Source of the DNA: Nostoc sp. NIES-4103
Lineage (GTDB): Bacteria > Cyanobacteriota > Cyanobacteriia > Cyanobacteriales > Nostocaceae
Assembly: GCF_002368335.1 (NCBI RefSeq)
Contig: NZ_AP018288.1
Coordinates: 6,644,364 to 6,708,363 of the forward strand
Direction of reading: 5' to 3'
DNA: 64,000 nt
The position numbers and the translations under genes are program-made. Numbering within the stretch: the first letter of the stretch is position 1; every line of letters starts with the position of its first letter. This document shows positions 8,233 through 16,631 of the stretch, in pieces. Under the pieces are notes generated by a model that saw only the letters and a program-made list of their open reading frames with translations, made no database searches and was not told where the DNA came from.

Positions 8233-9060
8233 CTAGAATAACTTAAATGGAAATTGCCATGATTTTTCTATTTCTTGAAGTTTCCAGTAATGAGTACGAG
8301 ACATCACCATTTCTCGTAATTCAAGTTTAGATAATAAATTTTGGTAAACAAATAATTGATTAACTATGCATAAAAAAAGTTTAATATTTAATTTTAATAA
8401 ATTTGGCATTAAATCAAGAAAATATTCTTGTGTGAAATCTACTTGAGAAGCACGTTTAAGAATAAGATTATAAGTTTTAGAAGCTCTAAGTTTTTTTGCT
8501 TGATAAAGAACAGGACTATAATAAACATTTATAACTGCTTGAATAGGAATATTTTCTATATAACTTTGTTCCGCATATTCTTTTGATATCCTACCATTGC
8601 CTAGCCTGCCCCTAAAAACATGAAATTCTTGGTCATATCCTAGAAATCTTAATTTTGCATTTGGTTCTAATTCATCAATCTTGTCAAAATCTTGAAGATT
8701 AAGATATATCCATTGATTTTTCCAGATTTTCCATTTATTTTTAAGGCAATAGATTTTCACTTCAATTTTTATATCGATAACTTTCTTATCACTTATATTA
8801 CTTATTTTATAATTTGGATAAATAGGAAACAATTTTTGCTTATCTTTATAGGGTGGTAATTCTAATTCTACTTTTAGTACTGGATAGTTTGATGCAGCAA
8901 ATTTTTCTTGAGTATTCCTATAATTCCAAATTGCTAAATCAATACTAAGACATATATTAAAAGCAGTCAAATAGTCTCTAGGAGCTTCAAATTTATCAAT
9001 AATATTAATGATATTTTCATAAATAAATTGTAAGTAATTAAAAATTATAGTAAATGACAT
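8233..9060 (-). CDS. Hypothetical protein, 275 aa
   Basis: I do not recognise this protein. It is AT-rich compared with neighbours (many AAA, ATT and TTA codons), has one possible N-terminal hydrophobic stretch (residues 3-20), then a Lys/Ile-rich region with beta-strand-like pattern (NYKISNISDKKVIDIKIEVKIY), and a hydrophobic helix near residues 220-245 (LLKLNIKLFLCIVNQLFVYQ). It stands alone, between the pnt terminator and an HsdR_N-like gene. The base composition hints at recent acquisition. The start at 9060 is a plain ATG with no clear ribosome binding site. Confidence 0.55.
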   Translation of the reverse strand: MSFTIIFNYLQFIYENIINIIDKFEAPRDYLTAFNICLSIDLAIWNYRNTQEKFAASNYPVLKVELELPPYKDKQKLFPIYPNYKISNISDKKVIDIKIEVKIYCLKNKWKIWKNQWIYLNLQDFDKIDELEPNAKLRFLGYDQEFHVFRGRLGNGRISKEYAEQSYIENIPIQAVINVYYSPVLYQAKKLRASKTYNLILKRASQVDFTQEYFLDLMPNLLKLNIKLFLCIVNQLFVYQNLLSKLELREMVMSRTHYWKLQEIEKSWQFPFKLF

Positions 9061-9235
9061 ATGCTTATACTCAGATTTTGTAATACTTGGATAATTTATT
9101 GAATTTCCATATCAATTTATTGAGCCACTAATATTAGTTATGGTAATAAATTGCTTGCTTTTACAGTGTGCGATCGCTCCCTTATTCCTCTGCGTCCTCT
9201 GCGCCTTGGCGGTTCGTAAAAAAATAGATAACTTG

Positions 9236-9871
9236 TTACTCCAACACAGCTTGTCCCAATCGCTTGAGAATCCGCAAGACTTCAACTAACTCATGTCTTC
9301 GAGGAAATAAAGAAAATGTCCGCGATACATCATACAGCGGAGTGTCTGTGAGAGTAAGCTTGAGAAATACAAACTCATCGCCGTTTGTTGCCATTCCGAA
9401 TACAGGTTTATTGCTCTGAGGATTAGTTAGCATATAAGCTAATAATTGCGGTAATGCTGCTGGTACTGGAATGCTATTTCGTTTCGACTCTACAACCAAA
9501 ATCCACAGCCTTTCTTGTACAACTAGTGTGTCAATAAAGCCGCGAATTGTTTCATCAGGATCTTCAAGTTCTAATCCAACGCCATAGGGTGAACGAATTC
9601 GATATGGTGGATCGAGAAAACCTGCGAGTTCCAACAACGGCGAAACCACTAAAAGGTTAATCGTACCTTCTAACAGTAGACCATCAACGCGGTGGTAGTC
9701 ATAGCGCTGCTTAATTCGAGCAATACCCGCCTGTTCTTGTTGGTTGAGTTCGGGTAAGTCATCAATCCACTCAAAGAAAAACCGATCGCTATCAGCTTGA
9801 GTTAAATTATAACGAGTCTGTAAATCACTCAAGCTTTTAATACTGTCAGTAATTCCGACGCTAGAGACCAT
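9236..9871 (-). CDS. Type I restriction enzyme R N-terminal-like nuclease-fold protein
   Basis: This 211-aa protein has the PD-(D/E)XK arrangement of the HsdR_N family: RGFIDTLVV, then LWILVVESKRNSI with the ExK pair, then a Gln-containing helix ALPQLLAYML. Many such free-standing proteins occur in cyanobacteria without hsdM or hsdS partners, and none are seen here either. So it is probably not a restriction subunit, although the nuclease fold is likely. No neighbour suggests a pathway. Function is unproven. Confidence 0.65.
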   Translation of the reverse strand: MVSSVGITDSIKSLSDLQTRYNLTQADSDRFFFEWIDDLPELNQQEQAGIARIKQRYDYHRVDGLLLEGTINLLVVSPLLELAGFLDPPYRIRSPYGVGLELEDPDETIRGFIDTLVVQERLWILVVESKRNSIPVPAALPQLLAYMLTNPQSNKPVFGMATNGDEFVFLKLTLTDTPLYDVSRTFSLFPRRHELVEVLRILKRLGQAVLE

Positions 9872-10034
9872 CTGCTATTTTCTCATCGTTGCTTTGATTC
9901 TAGCAGTGGTACACAACGCTTTTTCCAAAACTCACCAAGCGGATCGCCCCTCTTCCTTTGCGTTCTCTGCGCCTTGGCGGTTCGTTAAAAAAGCGATCGC
10001 TCATCAACGACATGATATTTTTGGATACTGAAAA

Positions 10035-10062
10035 CGAAAGGACACGCTATTACGTGTCCCTT
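10035..10062 (-). terminator. Rho-independent terminator of the petN unit
   Basis: On the minus strand GGACACG (10059-10053) pairs with CGTGTCC (10046-10040) across a 6-nt loop and is followed by TTTCGTTTT. It lies about 50 nt beyond the stop codon of the small gene at 10113, so it probably ends the petN transcript. Confidence 0.65.
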
Positions 10063-10112
10063 CTCAAATACTTTTGAAACTAGAAAACTAGGCTAAATTT
10101 GCTGTGAGATAA

Positions 10113-10274
10113 TTATCGCCGCTTAGCAGGGGTGCGTCGGGTTTCGCGCTTTTCGTCTTCTCGACGACGGCGATCGCGCCAATCTGCCAGCGTTAAGTAT
10201 CCAATGCCACCAGTAACTGCTAGCAACAGCACAAAAGCAACTAAAGCCAAAATACTCAGGAATTGACTTTCCAC
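10113..10274 (-). CDS. Small single-span membrane protein next to petN
   Basis: A GTG-started frame of 53 codons encodes ESQFLSILALVAFVLLLAVT, then GGIGYLTLADW, then a very basic tail (RDRRRREDEKRETRR). It has one clear transmembrane helix (about residues 5-28) and a charged, probably cytoplasmic or stromal-side tail. The start lies 7 nt after the petN stop codon on the same strand, which suggests cotranscription. I do not recognise the family. A small accessory subunit of a photosynthetic complex is possible but is only a guess from the neighbour. Confidence 0.6.
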   Translation of the reverse strand: MESQFLSILALVAFVLLLAVTGGIGYLTLADWRDRRRREDEKRETRRTPAKRR

Positions 10275-10281
10275 GATTTCC

Positions 10282-10371
10282 TTACAATCCGTTGCGTCCC
10301 CAAACTACCATTGCAATTGACCAAGTAAACACAACCAAAAGTGATACCCAACCCAGTGTCAAAATCGCCAT
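10282..10371 (-). CDS. petN: Cytochrome b6f complex subunit 8
   Basis: The frame of 29 codons plus stop encodes MAILTLGWVSLLVVFTWSIA followed by MVVWGRNGL. This is PetN, a single-helix subunit needed for assembly and stability of the cytochrome b6f complex in the thylakoid membrane. Length (29 aa) and the end WGRNG match the family exactly. ATG start at 10371. It is followed on the same strand by a 53-aa single-span protein and then a terminator. Confidence 0.93.
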   Translation of the reverse strand: MAILTLGWVSLLVVFTWSIAMVVWGRNGL

Positions 10372-10556
10372 AGTCTTACTTTTGAAATTATTTACAAACC
10401 GTATCTAATATTTATCATACTGGGAACTGGGGACTTTGAAGTTAGTTGTTAGTTGTCAATTGTCAGTTGTCAGTTGTCAGTTGTTATTGCTCCTCATCTC
10501 CCTCATCTTCCCCTGCTCCCCTGCTCAATACCAGTCGCCATGAATACAGGAGTCAA

Positions 10557-11012
10557 GTGAAAGAAACTTCAGATCATCAACTGATGGCAGAACGCCTAGA
10601 ATCTCTCAAAGCCGGAATCATTGGAGGTTTTTCTCTTGGTTTTGCTTTTATTGTCGCCAGTCTTGTCAATACGCTAGTGCTGGCAAAGTATTTTCCATCA
10701 CTAGCCTATCTACAAATGGATTTTAATTGGCACTGGTGGGTAAGTTGCGGTATCGCTGGTTTTTCTGGTTTGCTATTTGGCGTCACTTATCGCTATATCA
10801 TCCGCTCAGATCAAAATCTTCAACTCAAAGCTGGTGGTGTGTTGGCTTTTGGTTTGGTGCGGGGATTAACCCAGATAGAAATCGGCTCTTATTCACACAG
10901 CACAGTTTTACCCTTTTTAGTGCTGGCTGTTGAAAGTATATCTTTGTTTGCAGTGGGAGCGATCGCTCTCTATACCGCTATTCAATTTGGCTGGCTCAAG
11001 CCTTTTCCATAA
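10557..11012 (+). CDS. Membrane protein of unknown function, 151 aa
   Basis: I chose the GTG at 10557, preceded by AGGAG at 10548-10552. The frame is open further upstream but runs through repetitive DNA. Four or so hydrophobic segments are visible: IIGGFSLGFAFIVASLVNTLVL, WWVSCGIAGFSGLLFGVTYRY, GGVLAFGLVRGLTQIEIG and VLPFLVLAVESISLFAVGAIA. The N-terminus (KETSDHQLMAERLESLKAG) is soluble. This resembles conserved cyanobacterial membrane proteins of unknown function. It stands alone, with petN diverging upstream. Confidence 0.65.
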   Translation: MKETSDHQLMAERLESLKAGIIGGFSLGFAFIVASLVNTLVLAKYFPSLAYLQMDFNWHWWVSCGIAGFSGLLFGVTYRYIIRSDQNLQLKAGGVLAFGLVRGLTQIEIGSYSHSTVLPFLVLAVESISLFAVGAIALYTAIQFGWLKPFP

Positions 11013-11158
11013 ATCTAAATTTTACGCCAAAACAAATCAAATAAACACTCGAAAATTAAAAGCTCGATTTTATAAGGATTTGGGCGAGTATTGCTTGAAA
11101 GTTGACTAACGTCGTATTATTGTATTATTTATGCTACAATAATTATATCTTTCTTAAG

Positions 11159-11716
11159 ATGAAAACTCAAAAAGACCACTATTTTTTGATAATCGATCTG
11201 GAGGCTACTTGTTGCAACAATGGCAGTATTCCGAGTCATGAAATGGAAATCATCGAAATCGGTGCAGTAATGCTCAATAGAGCAACATGGGAAATTGATT
11301 CAGAGTTTCAGCAATTTATCCAACCAGTTAGACATCCACAACTGACATCTTTTTGCACTGAATTAACTAGTATTAGGCAACAAGATATTAATCAAGCGCC
11401 ACTATTTCCAGAGGCAATTTCTGCTTTTAGAAAATGGATTGAATTATTCCCAAATCATATTTTTTGTTCTTGGGGAAACTACGATAAAAAGCAATTTCTA
11501 CAAGATTGCCAATTTCATAATCTTCCTTATCCTTTTACTCAAGAACATATAAATATTAAAAAGGAATTTTCAGAATATATTGGTGTATCTAAAGGATTTG
11601 GTATGGCAAAGGCTCTCGAGTTTTTGGGTATAGAATTAAAAGGTACACATCATCGAGGTATAGATGATGCAAGGAATATTGCGGCTATTTATAAATATAT
11701 TAAAACTAAAAAATAA
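11159..11716 (+). CDS. DEDDh family 3'-5' exonuclease
   Basis: This 185-aa protein starts at ATG 11159. It carries the exonuclease motifs: ExoI IIDLEATC (D, E), ExoII with WGNYDKKQF (D), and ExoIII HHRGIDDARNIAAIY (H, D). The pattern matches the KapD/ERI1-like DEDDh exonucleases, which degrade single-stranded RNA or DNA from the 3' end. The motif DLEATC with Cys is typical of the ERI1-like branch. A longer frame from 11102 exists but lacks a ribosome binding site. There is no operon partner. Confidence 0.85.
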   Translation: MKTQKDHYFLIIDLEATCCNNGSIPSHEMEIIEIGAVMLNRATWEIDSEFQQFIQPVRHPQLTSFCTELTSIRQQDINQAPLFPEAISAFRKWIELFPNHIFCSWGNYDKKQFLQDCQFHNLPYPFTQEHINIKKEFSEYIGVSKGFGMAKALEFLGIELKGTHHRGIDDARNIAAIYKYIKTKK

Positions 11717-12261
11717 GCTAGTTAAATATTATTTATAAATACAATATTAAGTAGATAATTAAAAAAAACAGCGAAAGTAAGATTAAATTTTACCCTTCAG
11801 TCTTCCACCTTTTTTAGGTGTAGTTATAAAAGCTAGTTTACTGATTAATCCTTTGTCTGAACTACAACCAAAACTTTTATCTTCACCTAACAGCAATTTA
11901 TGAATTGCCGAAGGAAGGGTTTCGTTTTACAGCGATTTTGCTTAAAGCGATCGCACCACTCAATGCTTAAAATCTGCTTTATTTTAACAAAAATTCATAA
12001 ATTTTGCTTAAGAAATAATAACCTAAAATATACATCATTGAGTTGTACAGTCACTCATGAACGACGTTAGCCTTAAATAATGACCGTCAATCATCAGTCA
12101 TCGGTCAACAGAACTATAGTTGAACAGCCAGGTATATTTGCGATGCTGGCGGCAAATCACGATTTTTACCTCGACAAGGATAGATCCGCTCTTTTTACAA
12201 CCGAAATCATGAGAAATCGATATGATAAAAAAGTCGATAAAACTTCAAAAAGATTTATCAA
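11717..12261. other. Intergenic, no convincing gene
   Basis: AT-rich 545-bp gap with one HIP1-like site near 11948. A 62-codon frame at 12080-12268 overlaps the start of the next gene, has no ribosome binding site and no recognisable motif, so I treat it as leader DNA of the transporter gene. No terminator or riboswitch was recognised. Confidence 0.45.
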
Positions 12262-13701
12262 ATGTTGATTGACTCCTCTGGTTTGTCCAAAGTAAGAGAC
12301 TCAGTAAAAGACAAAATTTTCTTCGGTCATGAACCAAGTGCCGAGTTAATTGCCATTCTTACGGTCTACTTTGTCCAAGGCGTTATTGGGTTGGCGCGTC
12401 TAGCCGTCAGCTTTTTCCTCAAAGACGAACTGCTACTGAGTCCATCTCAGGTATCAGCCCTAATGGGAATAGTTGTTCTACCTTGGATTATGAAGCCACT
12501 TTATGGCTTTATCTCTGATGGCTTACCTGTATTCGGCTACCGTCGGCGTCCATATCTAGTGCTATCGGGAATATTGGGCGCTCTTTCTTGGGTGAGTATG
12601 GCAACAATAGTTCATACTAGCTGGGCTGCAACAGCAACCATCGCTGTTACTAGCCTTTCTGTGGCTGTCAGTGATGTGATAGTTGACTCACTAGTCGTCG
12701 AACGAGCAAGAGTTGAATCGCAGGCAGACATTGGTTCACTGCAATCTCTGTGCTGGGGTAGTTCCGCCTTGGGAGGTTTGATCACTGCCTATTTTAGCGG
12801 TATGCTGCTCGAACATTTCACTACCCGCACGATATTTTGGATTACTGCTTTATTCCCTCTTCTAGTCTGTGCGATGGCTTGGTTCATTGCCGAGTCTCCC
12901 ATTCGCAAAGATGCTAACAATGAAAGTAATAACACTAACTTTCTAAACGTCAAGCATCAACTGGGACAATTACGCCAAGCCATCAGCCAAAAAGCAATTT
13001 GGTTGCCAGCAGCATTCATTTTCATTTTGCAAGCAACCCCAAGCGCTGATTCAGCCTTTTTCTTCTTTACCACCAACGAACTCCACTTTCAACCAGAATT
13101 TTTAGGTAGGGTACGCCTGGTGACAAGTGCTGCTTCTTTAGCTGGTGTTTGGATTTTTCAACGATACCTTAAAAGTGTTCCATTTCGCGTAATTTTTGGT
13201 TGGTCTACCGTCATTTCATCAGTTTTAGGAATGACCATGTTGCTGTTGGTGACTCATACCAACCGAGTTTTAGGCATAGACGACTACTGGTTTAGCTTGG
13301 GTGACAGTCTCATACTCACTGTCATGGGGCAAATTGCTTATATGCCAGTATTAGTACTAGCAGCGAGACTTTGCCCTTCAGGAGTGGAGGCGACATTATT
13401 TGCCTTGTTGATGTCGGTGATGAACTTAGGAGGAATAGTTAGCTACGGATCTGGGGCCATCATCATGCATTGGCTAGGAATTACTCAAACTAACTTTGAC
13501 TACCTTTGGCTATTGGTAATCATTACTAACCTCAGCACTTTATTACCGTTACCATTCCTCAGCTGGCTACCAGATAGTGACTCACAAACCGAAAAACCAG
13601 TATCACAACCAGTGTTAGCCAATAATAAAGAAAAACCATTTTTACCAGATTTCATGCCTGAGTTAATACTGCGAGAATCAGAATCAGAAACAGTTGACTA
13701 A
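12262..13701 (+). CDS. Folate-biopterin (BT1) family transporter
   Basis: This 479-aa protein has about 12 membrane segments and the BT1 features LPWIMKPLYGFISDGLPVFG and YRRRPYLVLSGILGALSW near residues 75-110. BT1 proteins are MFS-related carriers for folates and pterins; a Synechocystis member transports folate. The last 35 residues are hydrophilic (QTEKPVSQPVLANNKEKPF). A carotenoid oxygenase follows about 290 bp downstream on the same strand, but a hairpin lies between them. Substrate is inferred from the family. Confidence 0.88.
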   Translation: MLIDSSGLSKVRDSVKDKIFFGHEPSAELIAILTVYFVQGVIGLARLAVSFFLKDELLLSPSQVSALMGIVVLPWIMKPLYGFISDGLPVFGYRRRPYLVLSGILGALSWVSMATIVHTSWAATATIAVTSLSVAVSDVIVDSLVVERARVESQADIGSLQSLCWGSSALGGLITAYFSGMLLEHFTTRTIFWITALFPLLVCAMAWFIAESPIRKDANNESNNTNFLNVKHQLGQLRQAISQKAIWLPAAFIFILQATPSADSAFFFFTTNELHFQPEFLGRVRLVTSAASLAGVWIFQRYLKSVPFRVIFGWSTVISSVLGMTMLLLVTHTNRVLGIDDYWFSLGDSLILTVMGQIAYMPVLVLAARLCPSGVEATLFALLMSVMNLGGIVSYGSGAIIMHWLGITQTNFDYLWLLVIITNLSTLLPLPFLSWLPDSDSQTEKPVSQPVLANNKEKPFLPDFMPELILRESESETVD

Positions 13702-13744
13702 CAAAGAATTGAAAAATAGGCTTTGGGAATTGAGCATTAGGTAT

Positions 13745-13774
13745 CTACTTCAAGCCTTGTCGAAGTAGTATTTT
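13745..13774 (+). terminator. Weak hairpin terminator after the BT1 transporter gene
   Basis: CTACTTC (13745-13751) pairs with GAAGTAG (13762-13768), followed by TATTTTC. It is 44 nt after the stop codon. The stem is short and the T run is broken, so this is tentative. The remaining gap to 13995 holds only AT-rich and CTCCCTATTCCC-like repetitive DNA. Confidence 0.4.
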
Positions 13775-13995
13775 CAAGTCAGTCAATCATGGGAAAATTC
13801 CAAAACTAAGCATGAAAAAAAGGAATATTCCCTACTCCTCACTCTCCATTCCCAACTCCCTATTTTCAAGCTAGTCAATCACAGGCAAATCTTACAACCA
13901 AATATAAAAAAGTTTTTCCTTACTACTCCCTATTCCCTACTTTCGACTCCCTAATTAGAACCAGCAAGGCAAGTTAACAAAAAAATATAAAACAT

Positions 13996-15495
13996 ATGCA
14001 GAGTTTAAAAATTCAACAAAACCCAATTTTAGAAAAATCCTACACTCGTGCAGATTGGCAAGGAGGATATCAATCCCTAAAAGAAGAGTTTGATTATTGG
14101 ATTGATGATGTAGAAGGAGAAATTCCTCCAGAATTGCAAGGTACGCTGTTTAGAAATGGCCCTGGTTTATTTGATGTCAATGGACAACGCCTTCATCACC
14201 CATTTGATGGTGATGGGATGATTAGCCGTGTCACTTTTGCCAATGGTCGTGCCCATTTTCGCAACCGCTTTATCCGCACCGAAGGCTATGTAGCAGAACA
14301 AAAAGCTGGCAAAATTCTTTATCGTGGTGTCTTTGGTACTCAAAAACCAGGAGGCTGGCTAGCCAATATCTTTGACTTCAAACTTAAAAATATTGCCAAC
14401 ACCAATGTTATCTACTGGGGTGGTAAACTTTTGGCATTATGGGAAGCAGCCGAACCCCATCTCCTCGACCCCTATACTTTAGAAACACTGGGACGAGAAT
14501 ATTTCAACGGTGTTTTGTCAACTGGTGAAGCCTTTAGCGCTCATCCCCGTTTTGACCCCAGTTGTAAGCAAGATGGTGGTGAACCTTGTCTAGTAAACTT
14601 TTCTATTAAACCGGGACTCTCTACCACAATTACTATTTTCGAGGTAAATCTGGCAGGACAAATTGTTAGAAAACATGCTCATAGTGTTCCTGGTTTCTGC
14701 TTTATTCATGATTTTGTAATTACTCCTCATTACTGCATCTTCTTTCAAAATCCTGTCCAGTTCAACCCTATACCTTTTGTTTTGGGAATACGTTCAGCGG
14801 GAGAATGTATTAATTTTCAACCACATCAGCCAACTCGCATCATAGTTATTCCTCGCTTTCCCCAAACAAAGGAAGCTAAGGTAAAAATTTTAGAAACTCA
14901 ATCTGGTTTCATATTCCACCACATTAATGCTTTTGAGGTAGAAAATGAAATTTTTATTGACTCCATTTGCTACGAATCTTTACCTGAAGTAGAACCAGAA
15001 AGCGATTTTCGGCAAGTTAATTTTGATGCAGGTTCGCCTGGACAACTCTGGCGGTTTTATCTCAACCTCGAGGATGAGACAGTGCAAACTAAGCTCATTG
15101 AAAGCCGCTGTTGTGAATTTCCTACTATCAACCCGGCTAATGTGGGACGAAACTATCAATATTTATACATTGGTGCGGCTCATGCAGAAACTGGTAATGC
15201 TCCTTTACAAGCATTGCTGAAAATAGATTTAGAGTCAGGAGAAAAACAACTTTGGAGTGCAGCACCCCGTGGTTTCATGAGTGAACCAATTTTTGTTCCT
15301 CGTCCAGGTTCAAAGAAGGAAGATGATGGTTGGGTGCTGGCTTTGGTTTATGATGCTGCGGCTCACCGTTCAGATGTGGTAATTTTAGATGCCAGTGATT
15401 TATCCAAAGGAGCGATCGCTCGCTTGCATCTCAAGCACCACATACCCTATGGTCTACATGGCAGCTTTACCTCTGAAATTTTTGCACCAATTTAA
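13996..15495 (+). CDS. Carotenoid cleavage oxygenase
   Basis: This 499-aa protein belongs to the RPE65/carotenoid oxygenase family, which splits carotenoids or apocarotenoids at a double bond with a non-haem iron held by four histidines. All four are visible in order: FSAHPRFDP, FIHDFVIT, FHHINAFE and the C-terminal PYGLHGSF. The N-terminal motif LQGTLFRNGPGLFDVNGQRL and HPFDGDGM are also typical. Length fits the cyanobacterial apocarotenoid oxygenases. The cleavage position cannot be read from the sequence. The start codon lacks an obvious ribosome binding site. Confidence 0.92.
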   Translation: MQSLKIQQNPILEKSYTRADWQGGYQSLKEEFDYWIDDVEGEIPPELQGTLFRNGPGLFDVNGQRLHHPFDGDGMISRVTFANGRAHFRNRFIRTEGYVAEQKAGKILYRGVFGTQKPGGWLANIFDFKLKNIANTNVIYWGGKLLALWEAAEPHLLDPYTLETLGREYFNGVLSTGEAFSAHPRFDPSCKQDGGEPCLVNFSIKPGLSTTITIFEVNLAGQIVRKHAHSVPGFCFIHDFVITPHYCIFFQNPVQFNPIPFVLGIRSAGECINFQPHQPTRIIVIPRFPQTKEAKVKILETQSGFIFHHINAFEVENEIFIDSICYESLPEVEPESDFRQVNFDAGSPGQLWRFYLNLEDETVQTKLIESRCCEFPTINPANVGRNYQYLYIGAAHAETGNAPLQALLKIDLESGEKQLWSAAPRGFMSEPIFVPRPGSKKEDDGWVLALVYDAAAHRSDVVILDASDLSKGAIARLHLKHHIPYGLHGSFTSEIFAPI

Positions 15496-15846
15496 TTAAG
15501 ACTGTCATTTGTCATTTGTCATTAGTCGTTTGTAAATACCAGTGACTAATGACAAAGGACAATTTCAAGAAGAAACAGGCAATTTTTGTATAAAAAACTT
15601 ATAGCATTTTGGATTTTATACTTTATTTGCAACAGATGAATCGGCTGTAGAGACATCCCACCGTAACGTCTCTGCCTTTATCAGGTATTTCGTGAAATGG
15701 TATCAAAGCATATACAGCAATTTTTAGGTAAATCAAGTACACATCTTAATATGATAAATCTTGTAGGGGAGCCACTGCGCTATCGCGGTTCCCCGACTTA
15801 ATATTTAGCCCACAAGACTTTGTGCAAAATATGTCAATCTTCAGTT
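15496..15846. other. Intergenic with hairpin repeat
   Basis: This 351-bp gap holds degenerate GTCATTTGTCATTAGT units just after the carotenoid oxygenase gene (about 15507-15560). It also has an imperfect hairpin, GGGGAGCCACTGCG to CGCGGTTCCCC, at 15766-15794, a form seen dispersed in Nostoc-type genomes. No gene is visible. Confidence 0.5.
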
Positions 15847-16431
15847 ATGCCAAAATTTGATGACCAATTGGAAAGCATTTATGCTAGCGATCGCAGCTCT
15901 TGGCGTAAATGGTTGTCAAACAATCATCTGACTTCTCCTGGTATATGGTTAATTTACTACAAAGTCAAAAGCGGTAAACCAAGCGTTAAATACAGCGAAG
16001 CAGTTAAAGAAGCTTTATGCTTTGGTTGGATTGACAGTAAAGTTAAATCATTGGATGAAGACCGTTATCAGCAAATCTTCACATCTCGTAAACCCAAAAG
16101 TGTATGGTCAAAATTAAATAAGCAATATATTGAAGAGCTAATTGAACAAGGCCTAATGACTCAAGCAGGTTTAGAAAAAATTCAACAAGCTAAAGAAGAT
16201 GGCTCATGGAACTATTTGGATGCTATTGAAGCGTTGACAATTCCGATAGATTTGAAACAAGCCTTGGAAGCAAACCCCAAAGCCAATTTTAATTTTGAGG
16301 CATTTAGTAATTCATTGAAGAAGAATATCCTATTTTGGATTGAGAGTGCAAAACGTCCAGAAACCCGGTTAAAAAGAATTGAGCAAGCCATAATCTCAGC
16401 AGCGGAAAACAGAAATCCATTGAGCCGTTGA
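15847..16431 (+). CDS. YdeI/OmpD-associated family protein
   Basis: This 194-aa protein shows the YdeI pattern: WRKWLSNNHLTSPGIWLIYYK, then YSEAVKEALCFGWIDSKVKS, then RKPKSVWSKLNKQ, and a C-terminal basic helix ESAKRPETRLKRIEQ. Members were linked in enteric bacteria to OmpD and polymyxin or bacteriocin tolerance, but the molecular function is unclear. The ATG at 15847 is preferred to an upstream TTG. It stands alone upstream of gdhA. Confidence 0.8.
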   Translation: MPKFDDQLESIYASDRSSWRKWLSNNHLTSPGIWLIYYKVKSGKPSVKYSEAVKEALCFGWIDSKVKSLDEDRYQQIFTSRKPKSVWSKLNKQYIEELIEQGLMTQAGLEKIQQAKEDGSWNYLDAIEALTIPIDLKQALEANPKANFNFEAFSNSLKKNILFWIESAKRPETRLKRIEQAIISAAENRNPLSR

Positions 16432-16531
16432 CATCCTCACCGTTGCTCAAGCCACGGTGATTACTTAACCTCACGATTTAGGTTTGTGTTTCCTTGCAGT
16501 GTCAGATATATCATAAATTTAAAATAAAAAT

Positions 16532-16559
16532 GTAACAAAAACTACAAAAACTCTATAAT
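16532..16559 (+). promoter_or_regulatory. NtcA-like box over the gdhA promoter
   Basis: GTA-N8-TAC occurs at 16532-16545 and a perfect TATAAT at 16554-16559, only 8 nt later. NtcA activator sites usually end about 22 nt before the -10 box, so this placement overlaps the polymerase site and would fit repression. The gdhA start is 73 nt downstream. The motif alone could arise by chance. Confidence 0.45.
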
Positions 16560-16631
16560 CTCCAAAAACAAGGATAAGCTAGGCATATATGTATCTGGCT
16601 CGCGAATAAACCGCGATGAGGAGAAAATTTT

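Noticed and set aside
9236..9871. A restriction-modification system
   Set aside because: Only an HsdR_N-like protein is present; no methylase, specificity subunit or helicase domain nearby.
12080..12268. 62-codon frame before the BT1 transporter
   Set aside because: Overlaps the transporter start and lacks a ribosome binding site; more likely leader DNA.
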